From CAJBVG01 sp943372995 (GTDB lineage Bacteria; Bacteroidota; Bacteroidia; Sphingobacteriales; Sphingobacteriaceae), in assembly GCA_943372995.1 (NCBI GenBank), contig CALSAQ010000001.1, forward strand, positions 496,001 through 560,000: 64,000 bases of DNA, given 5' to 3'. The notes beneath the pieces were generated by a model. The model had not been told where the DNA came from. It saw only the letters and a program-made list of their open reading frames with translations, and searched no databases. Below are positions 50,190 to 57,710 of this stretch, one piece after another. The translations under genes were made by a program, and so were the position numbers. The number at the start of each line of letters is the position of its first letter. Position 1 is the stretch's first letter.

Positions 50190-51176
50190 TTATTTCAGTT
50201 TGTTCAACCACTTTTCAACTACGTATTTCCATTCTGGCATAGTGTGTTTATAGCTCTCTTGACCTAAAACATGTCTGGCAAACCCGATTATTTCCGTAGG
50301 CATTTGGTCAACATTATTCTTGTAACCGCTTTTTTTCAAGTCTTTTGCTATTTCTTTAATATATGGTTTAACCTTAATAATTATCTGTTCTAATTCGTCA
50401 AATGAAATATTATTCTCAACATAGTCTTCAAATGCACTATCTAAAAAATAGTCTTCAATTGGAGGAACATTAGGGAAATGGAAATTTAAGAATGCAATGA
50501 GACTATCCTTATTAAAATCTTGGGTATTGTCAAATTTGTTTTCATTTTTAGCAACCTCAACTATATTCTTTCGATAATGATTAATACCATTCTTCAACTC
50601 TTCAAACTGCTCATCAGCTTCCTCAAATTTTGCACTTAGCCTAAATAATTTTCTTTGAAAGGTTGCAGGTACTTGAGCATCACTTTTGTAATTTAACTTA
50701 TGCTCTATCTCAGCCCAAGCATGCATTAAGATTGTTCGAATTTGAATTTCGGCCTTTAAGTTCTGTAGATTTCTGTAATTAGGTGTCGCAGTCCATGATT
50801 CATTTATTTTTACAACATTATGAACAGAGCGATATGCAAATTCTTTTAGTCCTAATGAATCCGATTTGTTTTCTGTCTCTAGAACATTCAGTTCTTTCTT
50901 GATGATTTTTTCTATCCGTTCTATATCAGATGCGTAGTAACAGATAATTCTTATTCCACAAAAATCCTCAATTTCATTAAATGGGTCTTTATATTTCTTA
51001 CGTCCAATTTTCTCATAATAAGATTCAAAATCCTTTACTCTTGAGTAAATATTTAAGTATGGGATTTTTTCACCATCCAAAAATGATTTTAATGCTTCTT
51101 CTAAGTTCTTTCCTAATCTAAGATAATTAGGTTTAAGCTTGTCGTATAGTTCTTTAATTTCTTTTTTCGTTTTCAT
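50190..51176 (-). CDS. RelA/SpoT-domain nucleotide pyrophosphokinase (small alarmone synthetase-like)
   Basis: A 328-residue cytosolic protein with a complete RelA/SpoT synthetase domain (about 25-200): R-V-K at 46-48, E-D-F-C-G-I-R-I with Asp71, Y-R-S-V-H at 115-119, and E-I-Q-I-R-T (Glu143) followed by W-A-E-I-E-H-K. There is no HD hydrolase domain and no TGS/ACT regulatory part, so nothing in the chain removes its product. It may make (p)ppGpp or act as a toxic synthetase or tRNA pyrophosphokinase of the toxSAS type. I use ATG 51176; 51218 adds 14 residues that look non-coding. First gene of the island. Confidence 0.82.
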   Translation of the reverse strand: MKTKKEIKELYDKLKPNYLRLGKNLEEALKSFLDGEKIPYLNIYSRVKDFESYYEKIGRKKYKDPFNEIEDFCGIRIICYYASDIERIEKIIKKELNVLETENKSDSLGLKEFAYRSVHNVVKINESWTATPNYRNLQNLKAEIQIRTILMHAWAEIEHKLNYKSDAQVPATFQRKLFRLSAKFEEADEQFEELKNGINHYRKNIVEVAKNENKFDNTQDFNKDSLIAFLNFHFPNVPPIEDYFLDSAFEDYVENNISFDELEQIIIKVKPYIKEIAKDLKKSGYKNNVDQMPTEIIGFARHVLGQESYKHTMPEWKYVVEKWLNKLK

Positions 51177-51392
51177 AATTGCTAGTAACTTGCTTACACC
51201 AGCTACCCACTTTCTCAATCTCTTCCAAGTATGACGAGATATGCGAAATTTCTTCTCTCATTTATAGTATCAAGATCTTGAGCATTAATGTTAAGCTCAA
51301 CACCATTTCAATTCCATAAATAATCCTTCTTATTCGGGTATATTTCCTACAGTGCGCTAGCTAAATGCAAGTTAAGGAATAAAAAAGTAGGA

Positions 51393-51577
51393 AAAAATCC
51401 CCAATTATGGGGATACTACTGACTAGTGACTGGTGACTGGTGACTGGTGAATAGTACTGGTAACTGGTAGTTGGTAGTTGGTAGCTGGTAACTCGTAGTT
51501 CGTAGCTCGAAGCTCGACTGAGATAAATGCGAAAATGTGGGTTAAACCGTACCAATTGAAACTCGACTAGTCACTAA
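51393..51577. repeat. Heptad element with CCCC/GGGG tip, copy 1
   Basis: Starts with ATCCCC-AATTAT-GGGGAT, then TAGTGAC / TGGTGAC x3 / TGGTGAA / TAGTACT / GGTAACT / GGTAGTT / GGTAGTT / GGTAGCT / GGTAACT / CGTAGTT / CGTAGCT. A short CTCGACTAGTCACTAA piece at 51562-51577 closes it near the VOC stop. A second copy is at 53500-53668. Confidence 0.82.
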
Positions 51578-51578
51578 A

Positions 51579-51929
51579 CTATTGTGCGAAGGTTAATAAA
51601 TTATTGTCGGGATCCAGTATAGAGAATTCTCTCTGCCCCCATGCTTTTGTTTCTAGCGCTCCATTGGGATGGATAGCCACTTGTCTATCAATAAAACTTT
51701 GGTAAAGTTTATCCACTTCATTAGTCCTGATATAAACTTGTCCGTAGTTTTCCTTTGGATCCAAATCTTTATACTCAAAAAAGTGAATTTGTATATTATC
51801 CTTATAAACCATTAAATAACCGTCGAAGTCTCCAGTACCAAAAATTTGAAAACCTAATTGCTTAAGGTAAAAGTCTTTCGTTAGGGCTTTGTTACGCATC
51901 GGTAACTTGGGATGGATTTCTGTTAGCAT
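51579..51929 (-). CDS. VOC-family (bleomycin-resistance-like) protein
   Basis: A 116-residue single-domain VOC/glyoxalase-fold protein: P-K-L-P-M-R-N-K and F-Y-L-K-Q-L-G-F at the N-terminus, Y-I-R-T-N-E-V-D in the middle, and R-E-F-S-I-L-D-P-D-N-N at the end, like the Ble/bleomycin-binding group. It may bind or modify a small molecule; drug resistance is not implied. Single gene with repeat tracts on both sides. Confidence 0.8.
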   Translation of the reverse strand: MLTEIHPKLPMRNKALTKDFYLKQLGFQIFGTGDFDGYLMVYKDNIQIHFFEYKDLDPKENYGQVYIRTNEVDKLYQSFIDRQVAIHPNGALETKAWGQREFSILDPDNNLLTFAQ

Positions 51930-51932
51930 ATT

Positions 51933-51990
51933 GGATATGAGATATGAGACATGAGATATGAGATATGAGATATGAGATATGAGACACAGG
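51933..51990. repeat. Heptad tract (GAGATAT words)
   Basis: GATATGA / GATATGA / GACATGA / GATATGA repeated, seven to eight units, ending GACACAG. It lies 4 bases upstream of the VOC start codon (minus strand). The gene-free stretch 51930-52343 holds this tract, the 46-bp tandem repeat and a terminator, with no gene. Confidence 0.82.
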
Positions 51991-52042
51991 ACTCATGACA
52001 CAAGATAATAATAAAAACTAGAAGTCACTCTTAGGGGATTTT

Positions 52043-52200
52043 GAATGAGCCGAAGGGGACGCTATGCTGCCTGACTAAACGGACCCTGAGCGGAGCCGAA
52101 GGGGACGCTATGCTGCCTGACTAAACGGACCCTGAGCGGAGCCGAAGGGAACGCTATGCTGCCTGACTAAACGGACCCTGAGCGGAGCCGAAGGGAACGC
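52043..52200. repeat. 46-bp tandem repeat, about 3.4 copies
   Basis: The unit begins GCCGAAGGGGACGCTATGCT and ends GGACCCTGAGCGGA. Copies start at 52049, 52095, 52141 and 52187 (period exactly 46; the last is partial). Copies 3 and 4 share a G-to-A change (GGGGAC to GGGAAC). The CCCTGAGCGGAGCCGAAGGG core is the reverse complement of the hairpin at 9183-9219. Much more GC-rich than its surroundings. Confidence 0.92.
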
Positions 52201-52289
52201 AGGAAAATGCGTAGATGTGCAAATGCGAAAATGAACTCAGAATACTAATAAAAACCCTAAATCCCTCTTGAATAAATTTTCTTAATTTC

Positions 52290-52319
52290 AAAAAAAAAGC
52301 CCTTCTAACTAGAAGGGCT
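52290..52319 (-). terminator. Intrinsic terminator of the beta-propeller gene
   Basis: Minus strand: AGCCCTTCT (52319-52311) pairs with AGAAGGGCT (52306-52298) over a 4-base loop, followed by eight T. It lies 25 bases after the stop codon of the gene ending at 52344. Confidence 0.9.
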
Positions 52320-52343
52320 AAGCTTAATTAAGTGATTATTTTT

Positions 52344-53426
52344 TTATGGCCTGTAATTCGTATTGTACTTCCAAATTTCAATGGTTTGATCACTGCTACC
52401 TGTAACCATCAAATATCCAAATCCACTTTCTTGATAATTATTAATATCAACTGAATGTACCGTGTGTGTATGATTAGAAAAATTTCCTATAAAAGTTGCT
52501 GTGGTATTGTCAATTTTATAAACCAAACATTTATCCCAAGTTGTACCTATTGCTACGAAAGAAAAACCTTGTATCCCCAAAGCTATTTCTACTGGACTAT
52601 CTCCTGAATAGAAAGGTACACGGTACTTCTGAGTACCATTATAATTATAGGCTTGTATAGAGTCGCGGTCAACAGTAAGTAAAAAATTGCTGATATCTTG
52701 TACATACAATGCTCGTCCATTATTACCCACTCTAGGTTCGTATGATTGAAAATTCCTCACCCAACCAGTAGTATCCCAGGAAACCACCTGGTTGAGGTAC
52801 CCCGCTGAAAAGTTTCCTCCCCAGTAATTTAAACTAGCAACTGAAGGATTGAGGTATTTCATATTTGGTTCCGCAGGGTTAACTTGGTATGGGATGGTTT
52901 TATATGGTGTGAGGTAATTAACATTTGTATCTAATTTGAAGAAACAAATATTACCATCTTGATCGCTTGTTACAATTTGATCTCTACTATTACCCGATCC
53001 CTCAAGCCATAAAATATCAGTAATAACACCCCTTCCAGGAGTTTGCAAAATAATATTTTTATTGTTTTGTAAGCTATAAACCCTAGCGCCATAAATAGTA
53101 CCCACTGCTATGTATGGTATATCGCTGGAGCTAGCTAAAGCAAAAACAGCTGCATTGGTATTTATACTTTTAAACATTTGTCCTGTCTGCGTATAATAAA
53201 ATTGAAGCGAACCATTTGATTCATTTTGCGTGCCTACAGCAACTATAGGTGTGGTGCTCGACTTAATAAATTCAACTGCCTTAACTTTTGCACCAGTGTT
53301 AACCGTAGCTTGTAGTTGAAACATCTGTCCACCCGACTGCGCATATCCATTCAGTTGAACAAAGCCTAATGATGAAATAACAAAGGCTAAGATTAACCTC
53401 CATTTTAAATTGATTGTTGTTTTCAT
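52344..53426 (-). CDS. Exported WD40-like beta-propeller protein
   Basis: A 360-residue secreted protein (signal peptide 1-29, ending G-Y-A before Q). Repeated blade-like units contain patterns such as V-K-A-V-E-F-I, P-Y-I-A-V-G-T, H-T-V-H-S-V-D-I-N and a last blade with V-T-G-S-S-D-Q-T-I-E-I-W-K-Y, close to a WD40 repeat. Probably a seven-bladed propeller that binds a partner in the periplasm or on the surface. The ATG at 53426 gives the signal peptide a proper start. Flanked by a terminator and a repeat element. Confidence 0.75.
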   Translation of the reverse strand: MKTTINLKWRLILAFVISSLGFVQLNGYAQSGGQMFQLQATVNTGAKVKAVEFIKSSTTPIVAVGTQNESNGSLQFYYTQTGQMFKSINTNAAVFALASSSDIPYIAVGTIYGARVYSLQNNKNIILQTPGRGVITDILWLEGSGNSRDQIVTSDQDGNICFFKLDTNVNYLTPYKTIPYQVNPAEPNMKYLNPSVASLNYWGGNFSAGYLNQVVSWDTTGWVRNFQSYEPRVGNNGRALYVQDISNFLLTVDRDSIQAYNYNGTQKYRVPFYSGDSPVEIALGIQGFSFVAIGTTWDKCLVYKIDNTTATFIGNFSNHTHTVHSVDINNYQESGFGYLMVTGSSDQTIEIWKYNTNYRP

Positions 53427-53499
53427 AAAAATTATAGTTTTAGTTTTGGTTTTAGATTTGTTGTTCAACACCTAAAATAAAAATAGAGAAGTGCGCACA

Positions 53500-53668
53500 C
53501 AATCCCCAAATAGGGGGATATTGGTGACTGGTGACTGGTGACTGGTGAATAGTACTGGTAATTGGTAGCTGGTAACTCGTAGTTCGTAACTCGTAGTTCG
53601 TAACTCGTAGTTCGTAACTCGTAGTTCGTAACTCGTACCAGTCACTAGTCACCAGTCACCAGTCACCA
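53500..53668. repeat. Heptad hairpin element with CCCC/GGGG tip, copy 2
   Basis: Starts ATCCCC-AAATA-GGGGGAT, then TGGTGAC x3 / TGGTGAA / TAGTACT / GGTAATT / GGTAGCT / GGTAACT, then CGTAGTT / CGTAACT repeated four times, closing with ACCAGTCACTAG / TCACCAG / TCACCAG / TCACC, complementary to the start. Same order as 51393-51577. It lies upstream of ispE, whose TAACTTTG box is at 53694-53701. Confidence 0.88.
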
Positions 53669-53725
53669 TTTATGTATGCAAATAAAATAAATGTAACTTT
53701 GTAATCCTATACATGTTGAAAAAGG

Positions 53726-54529
53726 ATGGTTAGATTTCCTAATGCAAAAATCAATATTGGTTTAAACGTAACAGAGAAGCGTTTGGATGGTTTTCATAAC
53801 CTCGAAACGATCTTCTATCCTGTGAATATCTTTGATAGTTTGGAAATCATCGAGGCTGATGAGTTGAAGTTCTTCTCTTATGGGAACGAAATTCCTGGTA
53901 ATGCCGAAGACAATATTTGTGTTAAAGCCTATTTCTTAGTTAAGGGTCATTTTGAAATTCCTCCTGTACATATTCATCTCTTAAAAAATATTCCTCATGG
54001 TGCCGGTTTAGGAGGGGGTTCTTCGGATGGAGCTTCGGTATTGATGATGCTAAATGAAAAGTTTAGTTTGAATCTTTCCGCTACTCAGTTGGAAGAATTA
54101 GCCTTAGGCTTAGGCAGCGATTGTCCGTTTTTCATCAGAAACTCGGCTCAATATGCGACCGGTAGAGGCGAGATTTTTCAGCCAGTGGACCTTGACCTCA
54201 AAAAATATACTTTTGCGCTTATAAAGCCTAATTTTGGCATTAGCACGAAAGAGGCCTTTTCTGGGTTAAAACCGAGGCCATCTGGTCATGACTTGAGGGA
54301 ATTGGTAAAAATGCCAATTGAAAGTTGGAGAGGACTTATCAAAAACGATTTCGAAGAAAGTCTATTTCCAAAATTTCCACAGCTAGAGGAAATCAAAAAT
54401 GAACTTTATAGGAGAGGAGCAATTTATGCTTCGATGTCGGGATCGGGTTCCACCTTGTACGGAATTTTTGAACCAAACTTTAATGCCAAATTCGAGGCAC
54501 CAGACCAAAGCCAAATCTTCTGGATTTAA
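53726..54529 (+). CDS. ispE: 4-diphosphocytidyl-2-C-methyl-D-erythritol kinase
   Basis: IspE phosphorylates CDP-methylerythritol in the MEP route to isoprenoids. The 267-residue GHMP kinase has P-N-A-K-I-N-I-G-L at residues 5-13, the ATP loop H-G-A-G-L-G-G-G-S-S-D-G-A near 92-104, catalytic Asp in L-G-S-D-C-P-F-F near 133, and S-M-S-G-S-G-S-T-L at the C-terminus. It indicates the MEP pathway in this organism. Ends 3 bases from the convergent LapA gene. Confidence 0.95.
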   Translation: MVRFPNAKINIGLNVTEKRLDGFHNLETIFYPVNIFDSLEIIEADELKFFSYGNEIPGNAEDNICVKAYFLVKGHFEIPPVHIHLLKNIPHGAGLGGGSSDGASVLMMLNEKFSLNLSATQLEELALGLGSDCPFFIRNSAQYATGRGEIFQPVDLDLKKYTFALIKPNFGISTKEAFSGLKPRPSGHDLRELVKMPIESWRGLIKNDFEESLFPKFPQLEEIKNELYRRGAIYASMSGSGSTLYGIFEPNFNAKFEAPDQSQIFWI

Positions 54530-54532
54530 TTT

Positions 54533-54793
54533 TTAATTATCCTCCTTTAGCCACTCTTTATCCTCCTCATTTAGTTCGGCGTTTTCCTCGTCCTCTGCCA
54601 GCATTTTACGAGTAGGAGCAGCCCATAATAATCCGACAATAAGTCCGACTATAAAAAGCACCAACATGAGGATAAGTTTCGAAAGTTGGAAATCCATCCA
54701 TAAAAATTTCATTGCAATAGACTCCGAATTTTGAAAAATTGCGATGGTCAGTATGGCAGTGATGAAAATTGTAAAAACCGTTTTAAATTTCAT
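54533..54793 (-). CDS. LapA-family (DUF1049) small membrane protein
   Basis: An 86-residue protein with two membrane segments (about 5-22 and 38-60) and an acidic tail (A-E-D-E-E-N-A-E). The Q-N-S-E-S-I-A-M-K-F-L-W segment between the helices is the LapA/YciS mark. In enterobacteria such proteins take part in lipopolysaccharide assembly control; here that is only suggested. Upstream is a very AT-rich gap (54794-54977) in which I see no gene. Confidence 0.78.
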   Translation of the reverse strand: MKFKTVFTIFITAILTIAIFQNSESIAMKFLWMDFQLSKLILMLVLFIVGLIVGLLWAAPTRKMLAEDEENAELNEEDKEWLKEDN

Positions 54794-54977
54794 GTTATAA
54801 CATTTATTTATAGTTTAAGTAAATTTATATAAATTACTGATTTTTAAATTATTGTGTATTTACGATATTTTTTATGCTAAATTTATTAGTAATTAGTTTT
54901 AGTTTGATGTTAGTATAACTTTAATATAACTTATTTATTGTGTTGATTATTAAGTTTTTAAAAATTAAATATTTTAC

Positions 54978-55631
54978 TTAATTTCTCTTAAAAATCAATT
55001 TTTTGAGCTCCCCTAAACCCTCTTTTTTGATACGGTGAGCCCCTTTGTAGGAAATGACATTATGACTAAAGTTGAGTTCCTTTAAAGTTTGATAATAGCT
55101 ACTGAGTTTCTCTTCAGTGATGAATTCATCCTCATCACCCAGAACAAAAGTGGTTTTGCAAGTACCATATTTTTGTGCCATTGTGGCATTTGTCTCTATA
55201 GGTAGACCAGCACCCCAAATAACTAAATGCTCTACTTTACGAGTGCTTTTTTGGTACCATCTGCAGGCCACTGCTGCCCCTTGAGAGAAGCCCAAAAGGT
55301 TCAGATTTAGCCTCGACTCTGGGTCAATTTCGGCGAGTAAATGATCCACTAATTGCAGCTGATCTTCGATCTCTTTTTCACGAAATTCTTTGGTCATCCA
55401 GCTTGCCCCTACCCTCCCGTCGAAGCCCTTTAGGTAGAATTTTGATAGCCCTTCAGGAGCTATAATTAGGCTATTTTCTGGGTTGAATTCGTCGAAGTTC
55501 AAGAGGAAATGATAGGCACTTTGACCGTAACCGTGGAATAATATCCACAGATTTTCGGCTTGGTTTTCGGTCGTTTTACGACTAAAATACCTTGCAGTAC
55601 GAGGGGTAATGAAGGTGTTTTCTATTATCAT
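54978..55631 (-). CDS. Carboxylesterase/phospholipase-type alpha/beta hydrolase
   Basis: A 217-residue cytosolic hydrolase of the phospholipase/carboxylesterase family. Oxyanion motif F-H-G-Y-G-Q near residue 32, nucleophile in G-F-S-Q-G-A near 118, Asp in L-G-D-E-D-E-F, and His in K-G-A-H-R near 205. I use the ATG at 55631: the frame stays open upstream through the repeat element (giving an I-T-H-Y-S-L-P repeat), which is not coding. Preceded by the EamA gene on the same strand. Confidence 0.8.
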   Translation of the reverse strand: MIIENTFITPRTARYFSRKTTENQAENLWILFHGYGQSAYHFLLNFDEFNPENSLIIAPEGLSKFYLKGFDGRVGASWMTKEFREKEIEDQLQLVDHLLAEIDPESRLNLNLLGFSQGAAVACRWYQKSTRKVEHLVIWGAGLPIETNATMAQKYGTCKTTFVLGDEDEFITEEKLSSYYQTLKELNFSHNVISYKGAHRIKKEGLGELKKLIFKRN

Positions 55632-55636
55632 TTTAT

Positions 55637-55732
55637 TGAGTACTGAGTAGTGGGTAATGGGTAATGAGTAGTGAGTAATGAGTAAATCAATTTCCCTAAT
55701 ACTCACTACTCATTACCCATTACCCACTACTA
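55637..55732. repeat. Heptad hairpin element (GAGTAGTGGG words), second copy
   Basis: Left arm GAGTACT / GAGTAGT / GGGTAAT / GGGTAAT / GAGTAGT / GAGTAAT / GAGTAAA and right arm ATACTC / ACTACTC / ATTACCC / ATTACCC / ACTACTA around a loop with AATCAATTTCCC. It supplies the EamA stop (TAG, minus strand). Relative of 41354-41461. Confidence 0.88.
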
Positions 55733-56611
55733 TTGTTTATTAAAATATCCTTTCACAAAGGGGTAAATAAACACAGAAACCAGAATAATTGCTGCTCCTT
55801 GATAGAATCCTGCGGTCATTAATTCCTTTTTTCCAAAGATTAAAACAGCTAATACTATACCATATACTGGCTCTAGATTTGTAGTAAGAACAACTGTATA
55901 CGCAGAAAGTTCTTTCATTACTTCAACCCCCAATACGTATGCAAGCGCTGTACAAATTGTACCCATCAAGATTAAGTACAACCAATCTGAAATAGAGATA
56001 TTCATTTGGTAATTCGCTTGATGGTCGGTTAGCAAGAGGTATATACTTATGGTGATAAAGCCTCCAATCATTTCATATGTACTTATTGTACTTGCTGGAA
56101 TGTCTTTTACCTCAATTTCGTTAAAAATGGTAAATAAAGCAGCTGCAAATGAGGCAATTAACCCATAGATAATACCTTCTGCATAGCGTGTTTCAAATGA
56201 AAATATGAATACAATTCCTAAAATGATGATAAAACCAATAATAATATCGACGATAGAAATTGAAGATTTTTTATTGAATATCGGACTTAAAAAGCTGGTA
56301 AATAGGGCAGTAGATGACAAACAGACCAAGGCTACGGATATGGTCGATGTTTTTATCGAATGATAAAAAAAGAACCAGTGAAGAGCAACTATACTACCTA
56401 TTAGCAATAATTTAATCTGTTTTTTTCTACTGAGTTTCGGCCTTTCTTGGTTCCAGAAGTACTCGAATACGATTAAGCTGATGCCTGCAATAAGCATTCT
56501 ATACCATACTAATTCGTATGCTGAAACGGTTATTAATGCTCCCAATATGGCGGTAAACCCCCAAATGAAAACGGTAATATGAAGAAGAAGAAGGTTCTTA
56601 TTTAGGTGCAA
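55730..56611 (-). CDS. EamA/DMT-family transporter
   Basis: A 293-residue inner-membrane protein with ten predicted membrane segments in two EamA halves (P-I-F/V-W-G-F near residue 15, and E-P-V-Y-G near 245). Exporter of metabolites, cargo unknown. The only usable start is TTG at 56611, since a stop lies two codons upstream and the first internal ATG would delete the first membrane segment. It overlaps the LptF/G-type gene end by 14 bases, suggesting coupling. The stop is in a repeat hairpin. Confidence 0.85.
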   Translation of the reverse strand: MHLNKNLLLLHITVFIWGFTAILGALITVSAYELVWYRMLIAGISLIVFEYFWNQERPKLSRKKQIKLLLIGSIVALHWFFFYHSIKTSTISVALVCLSSTALFTSFLSPIFNKKSSISIVDIIIGFIIILGIVFIFSFETRYAEGIIYGLIASFAAALFTIFNEIEVKDIPASTISTYEMIGGFITISIYLLLTDHQANYQMNISISDWLYLILMGTICTALAYVLGVEVMKELSAYTVVLTTNLEPVYGIVLAVLIFGKKELMTAGFYQGAAIILVSVFIYPFVKGYFNKQ

Positions 56612-57689
56612 TTTTTAAGAGATATAGTCCGTAAATACCAAATACTATGTTAGGAATCCATACCGAAATCATGGGATGTAGTCCTCCTTTTAAAGCAAAT
56701 GTAGTAGTAAATTGCATTAACATGATATATGCGAAGCTACTACCAATACCAATACCCAACTGAGCCCCAACACCACCACGAACCTTCCTAGAACAAAGAG
56801 ATACAGCTATAAGCACTAGAATAAATGTAGAAAAAGGCATCGAATATCTCCTGAAATATTCTACATCATAGGCTTCAATACCACTAGCTCCTCTTTTTCT
56901 TTCTTTTTTTATATACTCTCTAAGCTCTGGTGTAGTTAATGAGCTAATACTATTATCCTTACGTTCAAAATCGCTAGGGCTCATCGCTAAAACTGTATCC
57001 TTAATAGAGCCTCGTTGTAATGATTCGTTTAGTCCGTTAATATATTTTATAGAATATTGACGTATTTGCCAGTTCTTCTTTGTAGAATCCCAGGTTATTT
57101 GATCCGAGATAAGTTTGTAAATCAATTCTTTACCCTTAAACTTCTCCAAAGTAAAACGATAACCCGTAGCATCCTGATTATTATAGCTTTCTAAATAAGC
57201 ATAAGTAGAATCATCAAGTTGCATGTGGATATTCCTCTCTTTGTACACAAACTTGTTGTTTATATAGATATTCTCAAATATAACCCTCTCTTTATTAGCA
57301 TTTGGAATGGTAAACGAATTAAAGAAGAAGCTTAGAATTGATAGGAATAATGAGGTAACAAAATAAGGGTATAATAGTCGTTTAAAACTTACTCCTCCTG
57401 ATAGTATGGCTACAATTTCGGTGTTATTAGCCATTCGGGCTGTGAAGAATATCGCAGCAATGAAAATTAATAATGGACTTAATAAACCTACATAATAGGG
57501 TATAAAGTTGAGGTAATAATCGAACACAATAGCCTTTAATGGTGCGTTGGTCCTAATAAAATCGTCTACTTTCTCCGAAAAATCGAAAATTACAGCTATC
57601 GCAATGAATATTGCTAAGGTAAATACAAAGGTTCCTAAGAACTTCTTTATTATATACCAATCTATTATCTGTAATTTATATTGTCTCAA
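56598..57689 (-). CDS. LptF/LptG-family permease
   Basis: A 363-residue YjgP/YjgQ family protein: three membrane segments (about 12-32, 58-82, 98-120), a periplasmic beta-jellyroll domain (~130-270), then three more membrane segments. Members form the LptB2FG transporter that lifts lipopolysaccharide from the inner membrane. N-terminal I-D-W-Y-I-I-K-K-F-L and A-I-L-S-G-G-V-S-F are typical. Fits with kdsB as part of an LPS-making cell. Whether it is LptF or LptG is not decided. Confidence 0.88.
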   Translation of the reverse strand: MRQYKLQIIDWYIIKKFLGTFVFTLAIFIAIAVIFDFSEKVDDFIRTNAPLKAIVFDYYLNFIPYYVGLLSPLLIFIAAIFFTARMANNTEIVAILSGGVSFKRLLYPYFVTSLFLSILSFFFNSFTIPNANKERVIFENIYINNKFVYKERNIHMQLDDSTYAYLESYNNQDATGYRFTLEKFKGKELIYKLISDQITWDSTKKNWQIRQYSIKYINGLNESLQRGSIKDTVLAMSPSDFERKDNSISSLTTPELREYIKKERKRGASGIEAYDVEYFRRYSMPFSTFILVLIAVSLCSRKVRGGVGAQLGIGIGSSFAYIMLMQFTTTFALKGGLHPMISVWIPNIVFGIYGLYLLKIAPK

Positions 57690-57710
57690 GCTTCAAATAT
57701 ACTAATGAGT

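Noticed and set aside
53500..53652. Minus-strand open frame with repeated S-Y-E-L-R-type heptapeptides through the repeat element (similar frames at 51393-51555 and 55637-55706)
   Set aside because: A 7-base repeat encodes a 7-residue repeat in any frame; the frames stay open only through the repeats, have no family match, and clash with well-supported start codons.
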